Assembly (NCBI GenBank): GCA_024803745.1
Contig: JANJXV010000043.1
Coordinates: 8,736,018 to 8,800,017 of the forward strand
Source of the DNA: Megascapheus bottae
Lineage: Eukaryota > Chordata > Mammalia > Rodentia > Geomyidae
Reading direction: 5' to 3'
DNA length: 64,000 nt
Both the position numbers and the translations under genes were made by a program. How positions within the stretch are numbered: position 1 is the first letter of the stretch; the number at the start of each line of letters is the position of its first letter. This document shows, one piece after another, positions 21,376-33,655 of the stretch. The notes under the pieces are model-generated. The model saw only the letters and a list, made by a program, of their open reading frames with translations, made no database searches and was not told where the DNA came from.

Positions 21376-22388
21376 TTCAGTGACTTATTTTTGCAGTGAA
21401 TTTTGGTGTTAACCAACATCCTTATGTTCCATTTCTTCCATTCCTGAAGTTGTTGCCAACACACTCTCTTATTGTTCTTCAACAGTTTTGAATGTCTTGT
21501 TTGTTTCTATTTGGTTTTGTCTAGATCTATATGTTAGGATTGTTATATGGTTGACAAGCTGGTCTGAGTTATCCTGGAAAAGGTGGCACTCAGGCTCATA
21601 TCAATATCTTACACTTGATAGAAAAAGTGGTCTACAAACTAAGCCAAGGCCCCTCCATCTTCTTCTTTTTCCAGGTAGAGTCTTATGCTTCTAGGCTAAC
21701 TTTGAGCGACTATCCTCTAACTTTTGTGTATCTAGGATGATAGGGTTCTGTCACCAGGCCTACCATGATCTTAACTTCTTATTACATAGCTGACATTTTC
21801 ATTTCTTCTACACTTAGATTGTCACAGGACCAAGTGATATCCACACAATCATAAATAGTGACACAAGAAATCCCCCACAACCCACAAATGGACAGAATTT
21901 GCCCATGTGAAGGAAACATTAAGGATATGGAAAAAGAAATCTTTACAATGGGCCTTCTTCACCCTCATTCTCTGATCATCACAGCAACTTCTCAATTCCC
22001 CTCCTCTACCAGCCCACTGAATACAGAGCACATGCACATTCTCTTCTCTGTGCATAGAAGGTTTTTGAATCCACAGATATTAATAGGTAATTTCTAGAAT
22101 ATCAATCTACCAGTATTTTATGCTTCTGAGACCACTAGCACTTACCACTTATCAGAATGTAAATGTACACTATTGTTTATGTCATAAGCTATGTGCATAT
22201 TCTTCTAATTGGGTTTTAAATTGCCATTATAACATATGTTGTAAGTTAATTGTACTAATACCAATAAACTAGTGTGAATAAGGAAAAAAAGAATGTTTTT
22301 AATCCATATGTGTGGATTGTACAAAGGGGTTTTGCTTTGGTACTTCAAGAGCTTTTATTGTACTCCAAAATCTCATGTGCGCATTGTA
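21376..22388. other. unit A non-coding leader
   Basis: No gene or clear repeat. Short frames at 21488 and 21858 show no family features. Confidence 0.4.
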
Positions 22389-22398
22389 CTGTGTGTGT

Positions 22399-22447
<49 letters not shown>
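22389..22447. repeat. (GT)n microsatellite
   Basis: Nearly pure GT tract adjoining an antisense composite SINE. Confidence 0.95.
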
Positions 22448-22448
<1 letters not shown>

Positions 22449-22465
22449 ATGTTCACGAATGCTCA

Positions 22466-22705
22466 TATGCACCAGTCCTGAAGCTTGAGCTCAGGGCTTG
22501 GATACTGTCTCGGAGCTTTGTTACTCAAGGCTACAGCTCTAACATTAAGGCCACAGCTCCTCCACTTCAGTCTGTTTTAGGGTGGTGCTTCAAACTGGAG
22601 GTAAGAATCACACAGACTTTTCTAGTCCAGGACGTTTTGGAACTTCAAACCTCAGCTCTCAGCCTCCTGAGTAGCTAGGCATACAGACCACAGGCACTAA
22701 GCTCC
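22466..22705 (-). repeat. composite SINE, antisense
   Basis: Right-arm antisense (CAGTCCTGAAGCTTGAGCTC) is followed by left-arm antisense (TCAGCCTCCTGAGTAGCTAG). Same position class as 37985 (B), 47533 (C) and 54711 (D). Confidence 0.8.
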
Positions 22706-22740
22706 TTGTGGGTTGTTTTATTGGCATAATACTGCTTTCT

Positions 22741-22870
22741 CTTCTTTTCTATGTTGCTCATATGCTTTTTTTTCTCACTCCTTCATCTTGAAAGAGGTCA
22801 CCTGGAAAGCATTGTCTGGGAGGAGCCATCCACAGCCAGCCAGACTACATATTTCATTCGAGCCACACAG
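22741..22870 (+). other. conserved leader block with donor site, unit A
   Basis: This corresponds to 38217-38330 in unit B and ends in CACAG|GTAACA at 22870/22871. The acceptor side is less clear here than in B and E. It may be a 5' leader exon of the OR. Confidence 0.3.
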
Positions 22871-23751
22871 GTAACAGACTTACGGGGTTGTGTCGTGAAA
22901 ACTGTTCTGTCCATCAACACCGCCTGGGTTTAAGACGATATGGATGATTACAGCTAGGACCCCCACTTGTTAGGATGTTCCCAGCAAATCTTCAGATTTA
23001 GGAGACAGACGCTTGCTCCATGTTCTATAAACCCCACAGGACTGTTCCATGAGGACACCATTGCATTTCCCTATTCAGGCCTATTAGGTTGTGAATATTC
23101 GTGCCACATACACAAGTGGTAAAATAATTGTTGAAAGAACTTTCTGAGAGATGAGGTCCTGGGCAAGGGAGGGAGGATGTATCGGGGGGAGGAAGTGTGG
23201 GGAAAAACGCTACTAATGTTCAATGAACAAGTAGGAAGCTAGAACCAGATAAACTTTGGGATGGGGAGAGATGGGAGAGATGGGGAGAGCAAGGAAGGAG
23301 TGACTTTGATGAACAGGCATTGTACTCACAAACTGATAGGGTGAATTGAAACCCCTTGGTACAACTACTTAAGGATAAGTTAAAAATATATTTAATATTA
23401 AAAGAATAGCTTTCTGAGGGCTACTAATTAATACAGCCGAATAAATCAATGTCCTTTATGTCACTTAGGAGATAGCTGTATAGGCAAACAAATAGACAGA
23501 TAGATAGGGATGATTTGAAATCTAAAAGTGGCTTCTACAAGAACTGTATTTATATAAAAAAATACTTTCATGACAAGTGTCATATCAGAAAATAAAGATT
23601 GTTGCCATTGTAAATAAATAATACATCACTATTACACAGTTGATAGGATTAAAAAATATGGAGGTTATCAAAAGGGGCACATGAAATCACTTTCCAATAT
23701 TCTACAAGGGTGTAACAAAATCAATCTCTTTAAATTTCAAAAGGGAAATCA

Positions 23752-23975
23752 AAGAAAAGCACTGGTGATACACATGTCATCCAAGCTACTCAAGAGACTT
23801 AAAACTGAAAACCATGGTTCAAAGCCACACCAGTCAAGAGAAGTCTGTGAGACTCTTATCTTCCATGAGCCACCAAGGAGCTGGAAGTGGATCTGAATTA
23901 GCAAAATGCCTTAAGCAAAAAAAAAAAACTTACGGGCAGCAGCCAGGCCCTGAGTTAAAAGCCTCAGGAATACCA
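23752..23975 (+). repeat. old composite SINE
   Basis: A degenerate left arm (CATCCAAGCTACTCAAGAGA), then TGTGAGACTCTTATCTTCCA, and a right arm ending in CCCTGAGTTAAAAGCC, with an internal A run. It is specific to unit A; units B, C and E have an IDL-Geo SINE in the equivalent leader interval. Confidence 0.65.
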
Positions 23976-24188
23976 CCAGAAAATAAAGACATCAAAAACT
24001 CAGGGAATATAAAACAAAGGATATTTACCCAAATACTGTAATATTAAAGTGATTGGCTTTGCACAGCACTCCCGTGCAAAGCAATCAGAGAAAGAAAAAG
24101 GCATCCCTGGGTGGGCATGAGCACCTGAGCTAGCAGTGGGTATTGATTGAACTTTTGCTTTCTTGCCCCAAGGAGAACAGCCAGGGCT

Positions 24189-25136
24189 ATGACCGCACAA
24201 AACCACACAGGGGAATCACCATTCCTCCTCTTGGGCCTCTCAGACGACCCTCAACTCCAGCCCATCCTCTTTGGGATCTTCCTGTCCATGTACCTGATCA
24301 CCGTGCTCGGAAATCTGCTCATCATCCTGGCAGTCACCTCTGACCCCCACCTCCACACAACCATGTACTTCTTCCTCTACAACCTGTCTTTTGTGGATGT
24401 CTGCTTTACTACTACTACCATCCCCAAGATGCTGGTGAACATCCAGACCCAGAGGAAAGACATCTCCTACCCAGAGTGCCTCACTCAGGTGTATTTCTTT
24501 CTGGTTTTTGCTGGAATGGATAATTTCCTATTGACCGTGATGGCTTATGATCGCTTTGTGGCCATCTTTCACCCACTGAACTACCCACTTATCATGAACC
24601 CTCACTTCTGTGGCCTCCTGGTCCTCATGTCTTGGCTTCTCATTTTCTGCATCTCACTAATCCATGTTGTACTGATGAGGAAATTATCCTTCTCCCCAGG
24701 AACCACCATCCCCCATTTCTACTGTGAATTAGCTCAGGGTCTCCAGGTGGCCAGCTCTGACACCCTCATCAATAACATTTCTATGTATGTGCCTACTGTG
24801 CTGTTCTGTGTGGTTCCTGCCTTAGGAATATTCTTCTCTTACCGTCAGATCCTCTCCTCTTTAATGAAGATATCCAATGCGGCTAGCAAGCACAAAGCCT
24901 TCTCCACCTGTGGCTCTCATCTCTGCGTGGTCTCCTTGTTCTACGGGACAGGACTTGGGGTGTACCTCAGCTCTGCGGTGTCCTCCTCTGCCCACAGAAG
25001 CAAGATGGCCTCGGTGATGTACACAGTGGTCACTCCCATGCTAAACCCCTTCATCTACAGCCTGAGGAACCAGGACGTGATGGGGGCTCTGGGGAGACTG
25101 CCAGGCAGAGAGGTCTCCTGTCTTGATGGATTGTGA
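24189..25136 (+). CDS. olfactory receptor, family 7-like (unit A)
   Basis: A 315-residue odorant GPCR of sensory-neuron cilia, signalling through Golf in known ORs. The ATG at 24189 is the first in-frame one; upstream the frame is open only through a pyrimidine tract ending CCCCAAG (24171-24172), which looks like the acceptor of the coding exon. Visible hallmarks: N-glycosylation NHT (5-7), GN at 41-42, Cys97 and Cys179 for the loop disulfide, MAYDRFVAI (118-126), SY (217-218), KAFSTCGSH (236-244), [12 protein letters not shown] (283-294). Unusual: the conserved HTPMY is HTTMY (Thr58) and AICHPL is AIFHPL (Phe127). The frame is intact, but these two changes make normal function uncertain. The family-7 call is from remembered OR7 wording. 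Confidence 0.93.
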   Translation: MTAQNHTGESPFLLLGLSDDPQLQPILFGIFLSMYLITVLGNLLIILAVTSDPHLHTTMYFFLYNLSFVDVCFTTTTIPKMLVNIQTQRKDISYPECLTQVYFFLVFAGMDNFLLTVMAYDRFVAIFHPLNYPLIMNPHFCGLLVLMSWLLIFCISLIHVVLMRKLSFSPGTTIPHFYCELAQGLQVASSDTLINNISMYVPTVLFCVVPALGIFFSYRQILSSLMKISNAASKHKAFSTCGSHLCVVSLFYGTGLGVYLSSAVSSSAHRSKMASVMYTVVTPMLNPFIYSLRNQDVMGALGRLPGREVSCLDGL

Positions 25137-25516
25137 ACCACATAACAAAGTATTCCATTGGAAGAGAGAAGACAAATCGGCTGAATTTCAGCATGGTCAA
25201 AATTTTTCCTACATTTTAGGACTCAGTATATATTTTCCATCTACAAAAGAGATATTAGATCATGTCTACTCTGCAAAGCCCTATGGCTTTGTTTGTCAAT
25301 GTGTGGCCACGTCTTACAAAGAATTCTACATGCTATCTTTTTAAAATCTCTTTTTTTTTCATTTTGAATTGTCCTTAATATACCCATTCAGGCATAGTAA
25401 GGCATTTCTAAATTGAACATAGAAAGCACTTATCACAATCCAAGCTTACACAGTATCCCCCTAAGTTATCCTCTTCAATGTCAATTCTTCCTCTCAACAT
25501 TCTGAACAACTTCTTA

Positions 25517-25590
25517 TCCTCCTCCTCCTCCTCCTCCTTTTCCTTCTCCTTCTCCTTCTCCTCTTCGTTCTCTTACTCCTTCTTCTGTGA
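25517..25590. repeat. CTC/TTC-rich tract
   Basis: A pyrimidine-rich triplet tract about 380 bp after the OR stop. The same tract lies at 40575 (B), 50087 (C) and 56930 (D). In A and B it is the tail side of an antisense SINE. Confidence 0.9.
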
Positions 25591-25822
25591 TAGCCCTCGA
25601 ACTTGAATTCAGCCCCTGGATGCTCTCCATCAGCATTTTTGGTCAGGGTTATCCCTCTACCATTTGAGACACATCTACACAATCCCCTTTTGGGGAAGCT
25701 ATTCAGAGATGGAACTCTCATAGACTTTTGTCTGTGCTGCCTTTAAACCACTATCCTCAGATCTCAGCCTCACACCCTCACAGCTGGGATTACAGATATC
25801 AGTCTCTGCCACGTGGCGAGAA
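25591..25822 (-). repeat. old composite SINE, antisense
   Basis: A degenerate antisense SINE (CATAGACTTTTGTCTGTGCT, then CTCAGATCTCAGCCTC and CAGCTGGGATTACAG). It is shared with unit B (40690-40915) and missing from C and D. Confidence 0.7.
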
Positions 25823-26177
25823 GAATTTTATTTTTGACTTCACAGAACCGGAATAAACACATACAAGAATCCAAGTAGAATTCCTATACTTTCTGAACAG
25901 CAATTATGGCAATACATATGAGATTTTAAATCAAGGGTTTTGTCTTTTTTTGTTTTTTACTAATTTCTCATTCTCACTCAGGTATGAACTTGTTTCCATG
26001 GTAACTGTATAGGTGACATCCACACCAACAGTGTCTGAGGATGTCTGTTTCTTCTCAGCCTCACCAGAACTAGTTGTAGATTTCCTTCATGCTTGACATA
26101 ATACAAAATCACAGTGTTTTAAGATTTGCACACCGTGTGTAGCTAAAGAGGTTCAATATTTCTTCATGGATTTCTTC

Positions 26178-29100
26178 AGAGAGCATATCGAAATAAACAA
26201 AATCGCAGATGAAAATGGTAATATCATGACAGAAATTACCAAGATCCAGAATATCATGAGGCAATACTTCTCAAACCTTTATGCCAACAAATTTGAGAAT
26301 CTAGATGAAATCGAAGAATTCCTACCCAATATTAACATACCCACACTGAACCAAGAACTAAGCCAACTCAACAGGCCTATTTCAAGCTCTGAAGTAGAAA
26401 TGGCAATTGGAGAAATTCCACCTAAGAAAAGCCCAGGGCCAAATGGATTCACAGCTGAATTCTATAAGGTCTTCAAAGCAGAGCTCACACCAATTCTCCT
26501 CAAGCTCTTCAATGAAATTGAAAATGAAGGTTCCTTGCCAAACTCATTCTATGAAGCCAGTATAACCCTCATCCCCAAACCAGACAGAGATTCATCAAAG
26601 AAAGAGAACTATAGACCTATATCTTTGATGAACATCGATGCAAAACTTCTCAACAAAATACTGGCCAACTGTTTACAACAACTCATCAATAAAATTATAC
26701 ACTATGATCAAACTGGATTCATCACAGGGAGGCAAAACTGGTTCAATATACGCAAATCAATTAATATAATTCAACACATCAACAGGAGCAAGGACAAAAA
26801 TCACATGATTGTCTCAATAGACACGGAAAAGGCATTTGACAAGATCCAACACCCCTTCATATTAAAAGCTCTGGAGAAACTAGGAATCCATGGAACATTC
26901 CTCAATGTAATAAAGGCTGTGTATGAGAAACCTACTGCTAGTATTACACTTAATGGTGAAAATCTAAAGCCATTCCCTCTAAAATCAGGAACGAGACAAG
27001 GATGCCCACTCTCTCCACTACTCTTTAACATAGTACTAGAATTCCTAGCCAGTGCAATAAGGCAAAAAGCAAGCATAAAGGGGATCCAAGTAGGGAAAGA
27101 GGAAATAAAACTATCCCTCTTTGCAGATGACATGATTCTGTATTTAAAGAATCCTATAGACTCTACTCCCAAGCTCCTTGAGCTGATTCAAAGTTTTGGA
27201 AGAGTAGCAGGCTATAAAATCAACCCTCAAAAATCAACTGCCTGCCTTTATGCCAACAGTGAGAGGAACAAGGCAATAATCAAGAAAGAAACTCCTTTCA
27301 CAATAGCCTCAAAGAAAATAAAGTACCTAGGAATTAGCTTAACTAAAAATGTAAAGGACCTTTGTGACAAAAACTTTAAAACCCTAAAAAAGAAAATTAA
27401 AGCAGAACTAAGGAAATGGAAAAACCTCCCATGCTCCTGGATTGGAAGAATCAACATTGTGAAAATGACAATCTTGCCAAGAGCTATCTACAAATTCAAT
27501 GCAATACCCGTCAACATTCCAATGTCATTCTTTAAAGAAATAGAAGAGGCAATTCAAAATTTCATATGGAATAATAAAAGACCCCGTATAGCAAAAACAC
27601 TTCTTAGCAGAAAGAACAGCGCTGGAGGAATTTCAATTCCAAACTTTAGACTCTATTACAGAGCTATAATTCTCAAAACAGCTTGGTACTGGCACAGGAA
27701 CAGGCCTGAAGACCAATGGAATAGAACTGAGGACCCAGATATTAAACCACAGACCTATGGCCACCTAATCTTTGACAAGGGAGCCAAAAAAAAGAATGGA
27801 AGAAAGACAGCCTCTTCAACAAGTTGTGCTGGCAGAACTGGTTAAGCACCAGCAGAAAACTAAAGCTGGATCCTTCTTTGTCACCTTGCACTAGAATTAA
27901 CTCCAAATGGATTGAAGACCTGGAGGTAAAAGCTGACACACTGAAAACTCTACAGGAAGGAATAGGAGATACACTAGGCCTCCTTGGCACAGGTCGAAAC
28001 TTTCTTAATAAGGACCAAGAATCACAACAAATCAGAGAAAGGCTGGATAAGTGGGACTGCATTAAACTGCAGAGCTTTTGTATGGCAAAGGACATAGCTA
28101 GTAAACTAATCAGGAAGCCTACAGAGTGGGAGAAGATCTTCACCAACCAAACAATGGACAAAGGCCTCATATCTAAAATATATCAACAACTCATAAAATT
28201 GAATCACTCCAAAAGTAATCTCCAAAGTAACAACCATCCCATTAAAAAATGGGCCAAAGACTTAAAGAGAGTCTTCTCTGAAGAAGAAACAAAAATGGCC
28301 TACAGACACATGAAGAATTGCTCAACATCTCTGGTCATAAAAAAATGCAAATCAAAACAACTCTGAGATTCCACCTCACTCCAGCTAGAATGGCCAGGAT
28401 CAAGAAAACGAATGACAACAGATGCTGGAGGGGATGTGGCCAGGAGGGATCACTACTACACTGTTGGTGGGAGTGCAAACTCGTTCAACCACTATGGAAA
28501 GCACTGTGGCAGTGCCTCAAAAGGCTAAACATAGAACTCCCCTATGACCTAGGAATTCCACTACTTGGCATTTACCCAACCACCCAGAAACAAGGACATA
28601 TTAAACCCACTAGCACAACAATGTTCATTGCAGCACTATTCACCATAGCAAACATATGGAACCAACCTAGATGTCCCTCAGTTGATGAGTGGATCAACAA
28701 GTTGTGGTATTTGTAGACAATGGAATTCTATGCTGCTGTCAGAAAGAATGACATCACCCCATTTGTTAGGAAATGGAAAGACTTAGAAAAGATCATATTA
28801 AGTGAAGTAAGCCAGACTCAAAGGAACTTAGGCTCAGTGGTTTCCCTCATTCGTCATAATCAGGAGAAACCTTGGGCTCTACTAGCAGAGATCTGCAATA
28901 GAGCAAAATCTTGATACATAGGGCCATATAATGTGAAGCTAATTGACAGGACCTCCAGGATAGTGAAACAAAAGCCATATAATGAATGATTGTACTCCTT
29001 AATGTACTATGTTGTCTCTCATCTCCTTTGCTCTCATCTCATATTGGTATAGTATCTCACTTTGTTACCTGATATTTTGAATTTATTTGTATTTGGATAT

Positions 29101-29258
29101 TTGAAATTTGATAGGGAAGGGGGGAAAACCAAGACGGGTGGGGGGTGGGGGAGGGAGAGAAATGGGTACCAAGACATGTGAAAGGGTATCAATGTATGTG
29201 AATTAATGCACCTTCTATCTGGCAAATATCATGTAACCCTTTTACTTATTACAATAAA
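26178..29258 (+). mobile_element. 5'-truncated L1, subfamily I (3.1 kb)
   Basis: It starts inside ORF2 (GAGCATATCGAAATAAAC) and runs to the 3' end at about 29258. The RT domain is open for about 550 residues (26166-27845, including [12 protein letters not shown]). It then has a lost base near 27795, a small indel near 28340 and a TAG at 28714-28716. Very similar to the full-length copy, so recent. It adjoins the point where unit A homology ends. Confidence 0.9.
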
Positions 29259-29271
29259 AAATACAAAAAAA

Positions 29272-32200
29272 AGAAAACCAAAATAAATGCAATCTAGGGA
29301 AAGAAATGGCACCTAAACACCATACCATCTAAGGACCACAAGAACGGTCAAGACACAGGCCCTAATAAAAGCTTTTAAAAATGGTAGGAACTAATAAATA
29401 TCTCTCAAGTCTAACTCTCAATATCAATGGATTTAACTCTCCATTTAAACGGCATAGACTATCTAGTTGGATCAAAAAGCAAGAGCCATAGATCTGCTAT
29501 CTTCAAGAGACACATCTTACTCAAAGAAACAATCATCTTTTGAAAGTGAGCCATTCCCTCTCAAATCAGGAACAAGACAAGGATACCAACTCTCTCCACT
29601 CCTCTTTAACATAGTACTAGAATTCCTAGCCAGTGCAATAAGGCAAGAAGCAAGCATAAAGGGGATCCAAGTAGGGAAATAGGAAGTAAAACAATCCCTC
29701 TTTGCAGATTACATGATTCTGCATTTAAAGAATCCTATAGACTCTACTCCCAAGCTCCTTGAGCTGATTCAAAACTTTGGAAGGGTAGCAGGCTATAAAA
29801 TTAACCCTCAAAAATCAACTGCCTTCCTTTACGCCAACAGTGAGAGGAACGAGGCAATAATCAGGAAAGCAACTCGTTTCACAATAGCCTGAAAGAAAAT
29901 AAAGGAACTAGGAATCAGCTTAACTAAGAATGTAAAGGACCTTTTTTTAAAATATATTTTTATTGTAATTAATAGAAGGGTTACATGATATTTGCCAGAT
30001 AAATGGTGCCTTAATTTCCACACACTGAAACCCTTTCACACGTCATTGTCCCCATTTCCCTTCCCCCTTACCCCACCCCTCATCCTGTTTTCCCCCGTTC
30101 CCTATCTGATTTCAAATAACCAAATACAAATATATCCAATATATCAGATAACAAAGTGAGATAGTGTAACAATATGATATAACCAAGGGACAGTAGAAGT
30201 GATGAGAGATAACATAGTACCTTAAGAACAACAATCATTAATTATATGGCTTATGTTTACATCATATTTTAAATGACAATATTAACAAACAATGTTCAAG
30301 GAGGAAATCTCTTATTACATTCTCTGGGACTTAGTATTTAGAACTTAATCCAAATTAGGCTAACGGTTTGTATGTCATAGAAACATATCACTTCATGAAA
30401 TAAAACATTATGACTATAGAGTCATAGGTTTTTTGTGTATATAGTCATGTTTGTATTTCCATTACCATGTCCTCTCTCTTGTACACTTTGGATTTAATAA
30501 CCGCATATTAAGGATACCATGCGCCTTTTGTTCCTTAGGTCTTGACTTGTCTCACTCAGCAGGATTCGCTCTAGATTTATCCACTTCCCTGCGAATGCCA
30601 TTATTTTATCTTGTCTGTTGGCTATGTAGAATTCCATTGCGTATATATACCACATTTTCTGTATCCATTCATCTGCAGTAGGGCATCTGGGTTGTTTCCA
30701 TCGCCTGGCTATTCTGAATAGTGCAGAGATGAACATAGCTAAGCAGGTGTCTTTATAATATCCTGGGTCATGATGTTCAGGATAGATGCTCAGAAGTGGT
30801 ATGGCGGGATCATAGGGAAGGTCTATTTTCAGTTCTTTAAGAAACCTCCACACTGCTTTGCAGAGTGGCTGAACTAGTTTACAATCCCACCAGCAGTGCA
30901 GTAGGGTTCCTTTTTCTCCACAACCCTGCCAGCAACTGTCATTGTCTGAGTTCGAAATCTTGGCCATTCTTTTTGGGGTAAGGTGGTATCACGGTTGTTT
31001 TTATTTGCATTTCCTTTATGATCATAGATGATGAACATTTTCTCATATGTTTTTCTGCCATTTTAATCTCTTCTTCTGATAGGCCTCTCTTTAGTTCCCT
31101 CACCCATTTAGTGAATGGTTTATTGGGTTTTCAGGGGATTAGTTTCTTGAGTTCCCTGTAGATACTGGATATTAAGCATTTGTCAGATGTATTGTTGGTG
31201 AATATCTTTTCCCAGTTGGTTGGCTGTCTCCCTACTTTTGCAAGTATATTTTTATCTGTATAGAAACTTTTTACTTTTAGGTAGTCCCATTTATCAAGTC
31301 TCTCTCCGATCGGTTGTGACACTGGGATTCCGTTCAGGAATCTGTTGCCTGTGCCTATGAGTTCCAGTGTCTCTCCTACATTATCGTGTAGCAATTTCAC
31401 GGTTTCTGGTCTGACGTTGAGGTCTTTGATCCACTTTGAGTTAATGCTTGTGCATGGCGAAAGGCTAGGGTCAATTTTTAGTTTTCTGCATGTGGCTGCC
31501 CAGTTTTGCCAGCACCAATAAGTGAATAGACTGTGTTTGTTCCATTGTACATCTTTGGCTCCTTTGTCAAATACAAGTTGCTTATAGGTATATGGTTCTA
31601 TTTCTGGGTCTTCCATTCTGTTCCACTGATCTTCTGGTCTGTTTTTGATGAAAAGTTTAAAACCCTAAAAAAGAAAATTAAAGCAAAAGGAAGGAAATGG
31701 AAAAACCTCCCATGCTCCTGGATTGGAAGAAACAACATTGTGAAAATGACAACCTTGTCAAGGGCTATCTACAAATTCAACGCAATACCCATCAATATCC
31801 CAATAGCATTCTTTAAAGAAATAGAAGAGGCAATTCAAAATTTCATATGGAATAATAAAAGACCCCCATATACCAAAACACTTCTTAGTAGAAAGAACAG
31901 CGCTGGGGGAATTTCAATTCCAAACTTTAGACTCTATTACAGAGCTATAATTATCAAAACAGCTTAGTTGGCACAAGAACAGGCCTGAAGACCAATGGAA
32001 TAGAACTGAGGACCCAGATATTAAACCACAGACCTATGGCCACCTAACCTTTGACAAGGGAGCCAAAAAAATAGAATGGAAGAATGACAGCCTCTTCAAC
32101 AAGTAGTGCTGGCAGAACTGGATAAACACCTGCAGAAAACTAAAGCTGGATCCTTCTTTGTCACCTTGCACTAGAATTAACTCCAAATGGATCAAAGACC

Positions 32201-33549
32201 TGGAGGTAAAAGCTGACACACTGAAAACTTCACAGGAAGGAATAGGAGATACACTAGGCCTCCTTGGCACAGGTGAAACTTTCTTAATAAGGACCAAGAA
32301 TCACAACAAATCTGAGAAAGGCTAGATAAGTGGGACTGCATTAAACTACGGAGCTTTTGTATGGCAAAGGACATAGCTAGTAAATTAATTAGGAAGCCTA
32401 CAAAGGGGGAGAAGATCTTCACCAACCATACAACGGACAAAGGCCTCATATCTAAAATATATCAACAACTCAAAAAATTAAATCACTCCAAAACCAATCT
32501 CCACAGTAACAACCATCCCATTAAAAAATGGGCCAAAGACTTAAAGAGACTCTTCTCTGAAGAAGAAAAAAAATGGCCTATAGACACATGAAGAAATGCT
32601 CAACATCTCTGGTCATAAAAGAAATGCAAATCAAAACAACTCTAAGATTCCACCTCACTCCAGTTAGAATGGCCAGGATCAGGAAAACGAATAACAACAG
32701 ATGCTGGAGGGGATGTGGCCAGGAGGGATCACTACTACACTGTTGATTGGAGTGCAAACTCATTCAACCACTATGGAAAGCAGTGTGGCAGTGCCTCAAA
32801 AGGCTAAACATAGAACTTCCCTTTGACCCAGCAATTCCACTACTGGGCATTTACCCAACCATCCAGAAACAAGGACATACTAAATCCACTAGCACAACAA
32901 TGTTCATTGCAGCACTATTCACCATAGCAAAGATATGGAACCAACCTAGATGTCCCTCAGTTGATGAGTGGATCAACAAGTTGTGGTATTTGTACACAAT
33001 GGAATTCTATGCTGCTGTCAGAAAGAATGACATCGCCCCATTTGTAAGGAAATGGAAAGACTTAAGAAAAAATCATATTAAGTGAAGTAAGCCAGACTCA
33101 AAGGAACTTAGGCTCAATGGTTTCCCTCATTCGTCATAATCAGTAGAAACCTTGGACTCTACTAGCAGAGATTTGCAATAGAACAAAATCTTGATACGTA
33201 AGGACATATAATGTGAAGCTAATTGAAAGGACCTCCAGGATAGTGAAACAAAAGCCATATAATGAATGATTGTTGTCCTTAATGTACTATGTTGTCTCTC
33301 ATCTTCTTTGCTATCCCTTGGTTATCTCATATTGGTATTGTATCTCACTTTGTTATCTGATATATTGAATTTATTTGTATTTGGATATTTGAAATTTGAT
33401 AGGGAAGGGGGGAAAACCAAGACGGGTGGGGGGTGTGGGGGGGGAGGGAAATGGGTACCAAGACATGTGAAAGGGTATCAATGTATGTGAATTAATGCAC
33501 CTTCTATCTGGCAAATATCATGTAACCCTTTTACTAATTACAATAAAAA
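29272..33549 (+). mobile_element. L1, subfamily I, internally deleted and interrupted
   Basis: It starts near the end of ORF1 (AACCAAAATAAATGCAATCT) and crosses into the ORF2 start. At about 29549 it jumps to the RT region (CCATTCCCTCTCAAATCAGG), losing about 1.6 kb. It continues to 29943, is interrupted by an antisense L1 (29944-31645), then resumes (AAAAGTTTAAAACCCTAAA) and ends at about 33549. Confidence 0.85.
29944..31645 (-). mobile_element. L1, subfamily II, antisense, inserted in another L1
   Basis: A T-rich start is followed by the reverse complement of an L1 3' end. 29944-30250 resembles the subfamily I 3' UTR; from about 30255 the sequence is subfamily II (compare 290-350). Minus-strand frames at 30494-30967 and 31131-31616 encode ORF2 C-terminal segments, including [18 protein letters not shown] with an intact Cys/His knuckle. 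The ORF2 RT core is not included. Confidence 0.85.
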
Positions 33550-33655
33550 AACTAACCAGTAAGAAAAAAAAGATTTGCAAAATTAAACATCTTCTGATTT
33601 ATATGTAATACGCATTTGCCTACTGTTGAACCAATAAACAAATAATTTTCAAGTG

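Larger units (their letters stand above)
20090..26177 (+). repeat. tandem unit A (OR gene unit, most diverged, distal part lost)
   Basis: Homology to units B-E starts near CTCATGGGAACAAAA at 20094 (B 35196, C 45662, D 53265, E 61140). It continues through the OR and the CTC tract to TTTGCACACCGTGTGTAG at 26128 and stops near 26177. The distal third seen in B-D (41300-43435 in B) is absent and L1 DNA follows. Non-coding parts differ from B by many substitutions and indels. Confidence 0.8.

Noticed and set aside
24165..24180. CCCCAAGGAG as an Olf/EBF-type promoter site
   Set aside because: It overlaps the presumed splice acceptor of the coding exon rather than a promoter, and its match may be coincidental.
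24147..24188. Upstream in-frame extension of the OR frames (also at 39176 and 48694)
   Set aside because: The extension begins at TTG, not ATG, and runs through a pyrimidine tract ending AG that looks like a splice acceptor. The first ATG (24189, 39218, 48736) gives the usual OR N-terminus with a glycosylation site.
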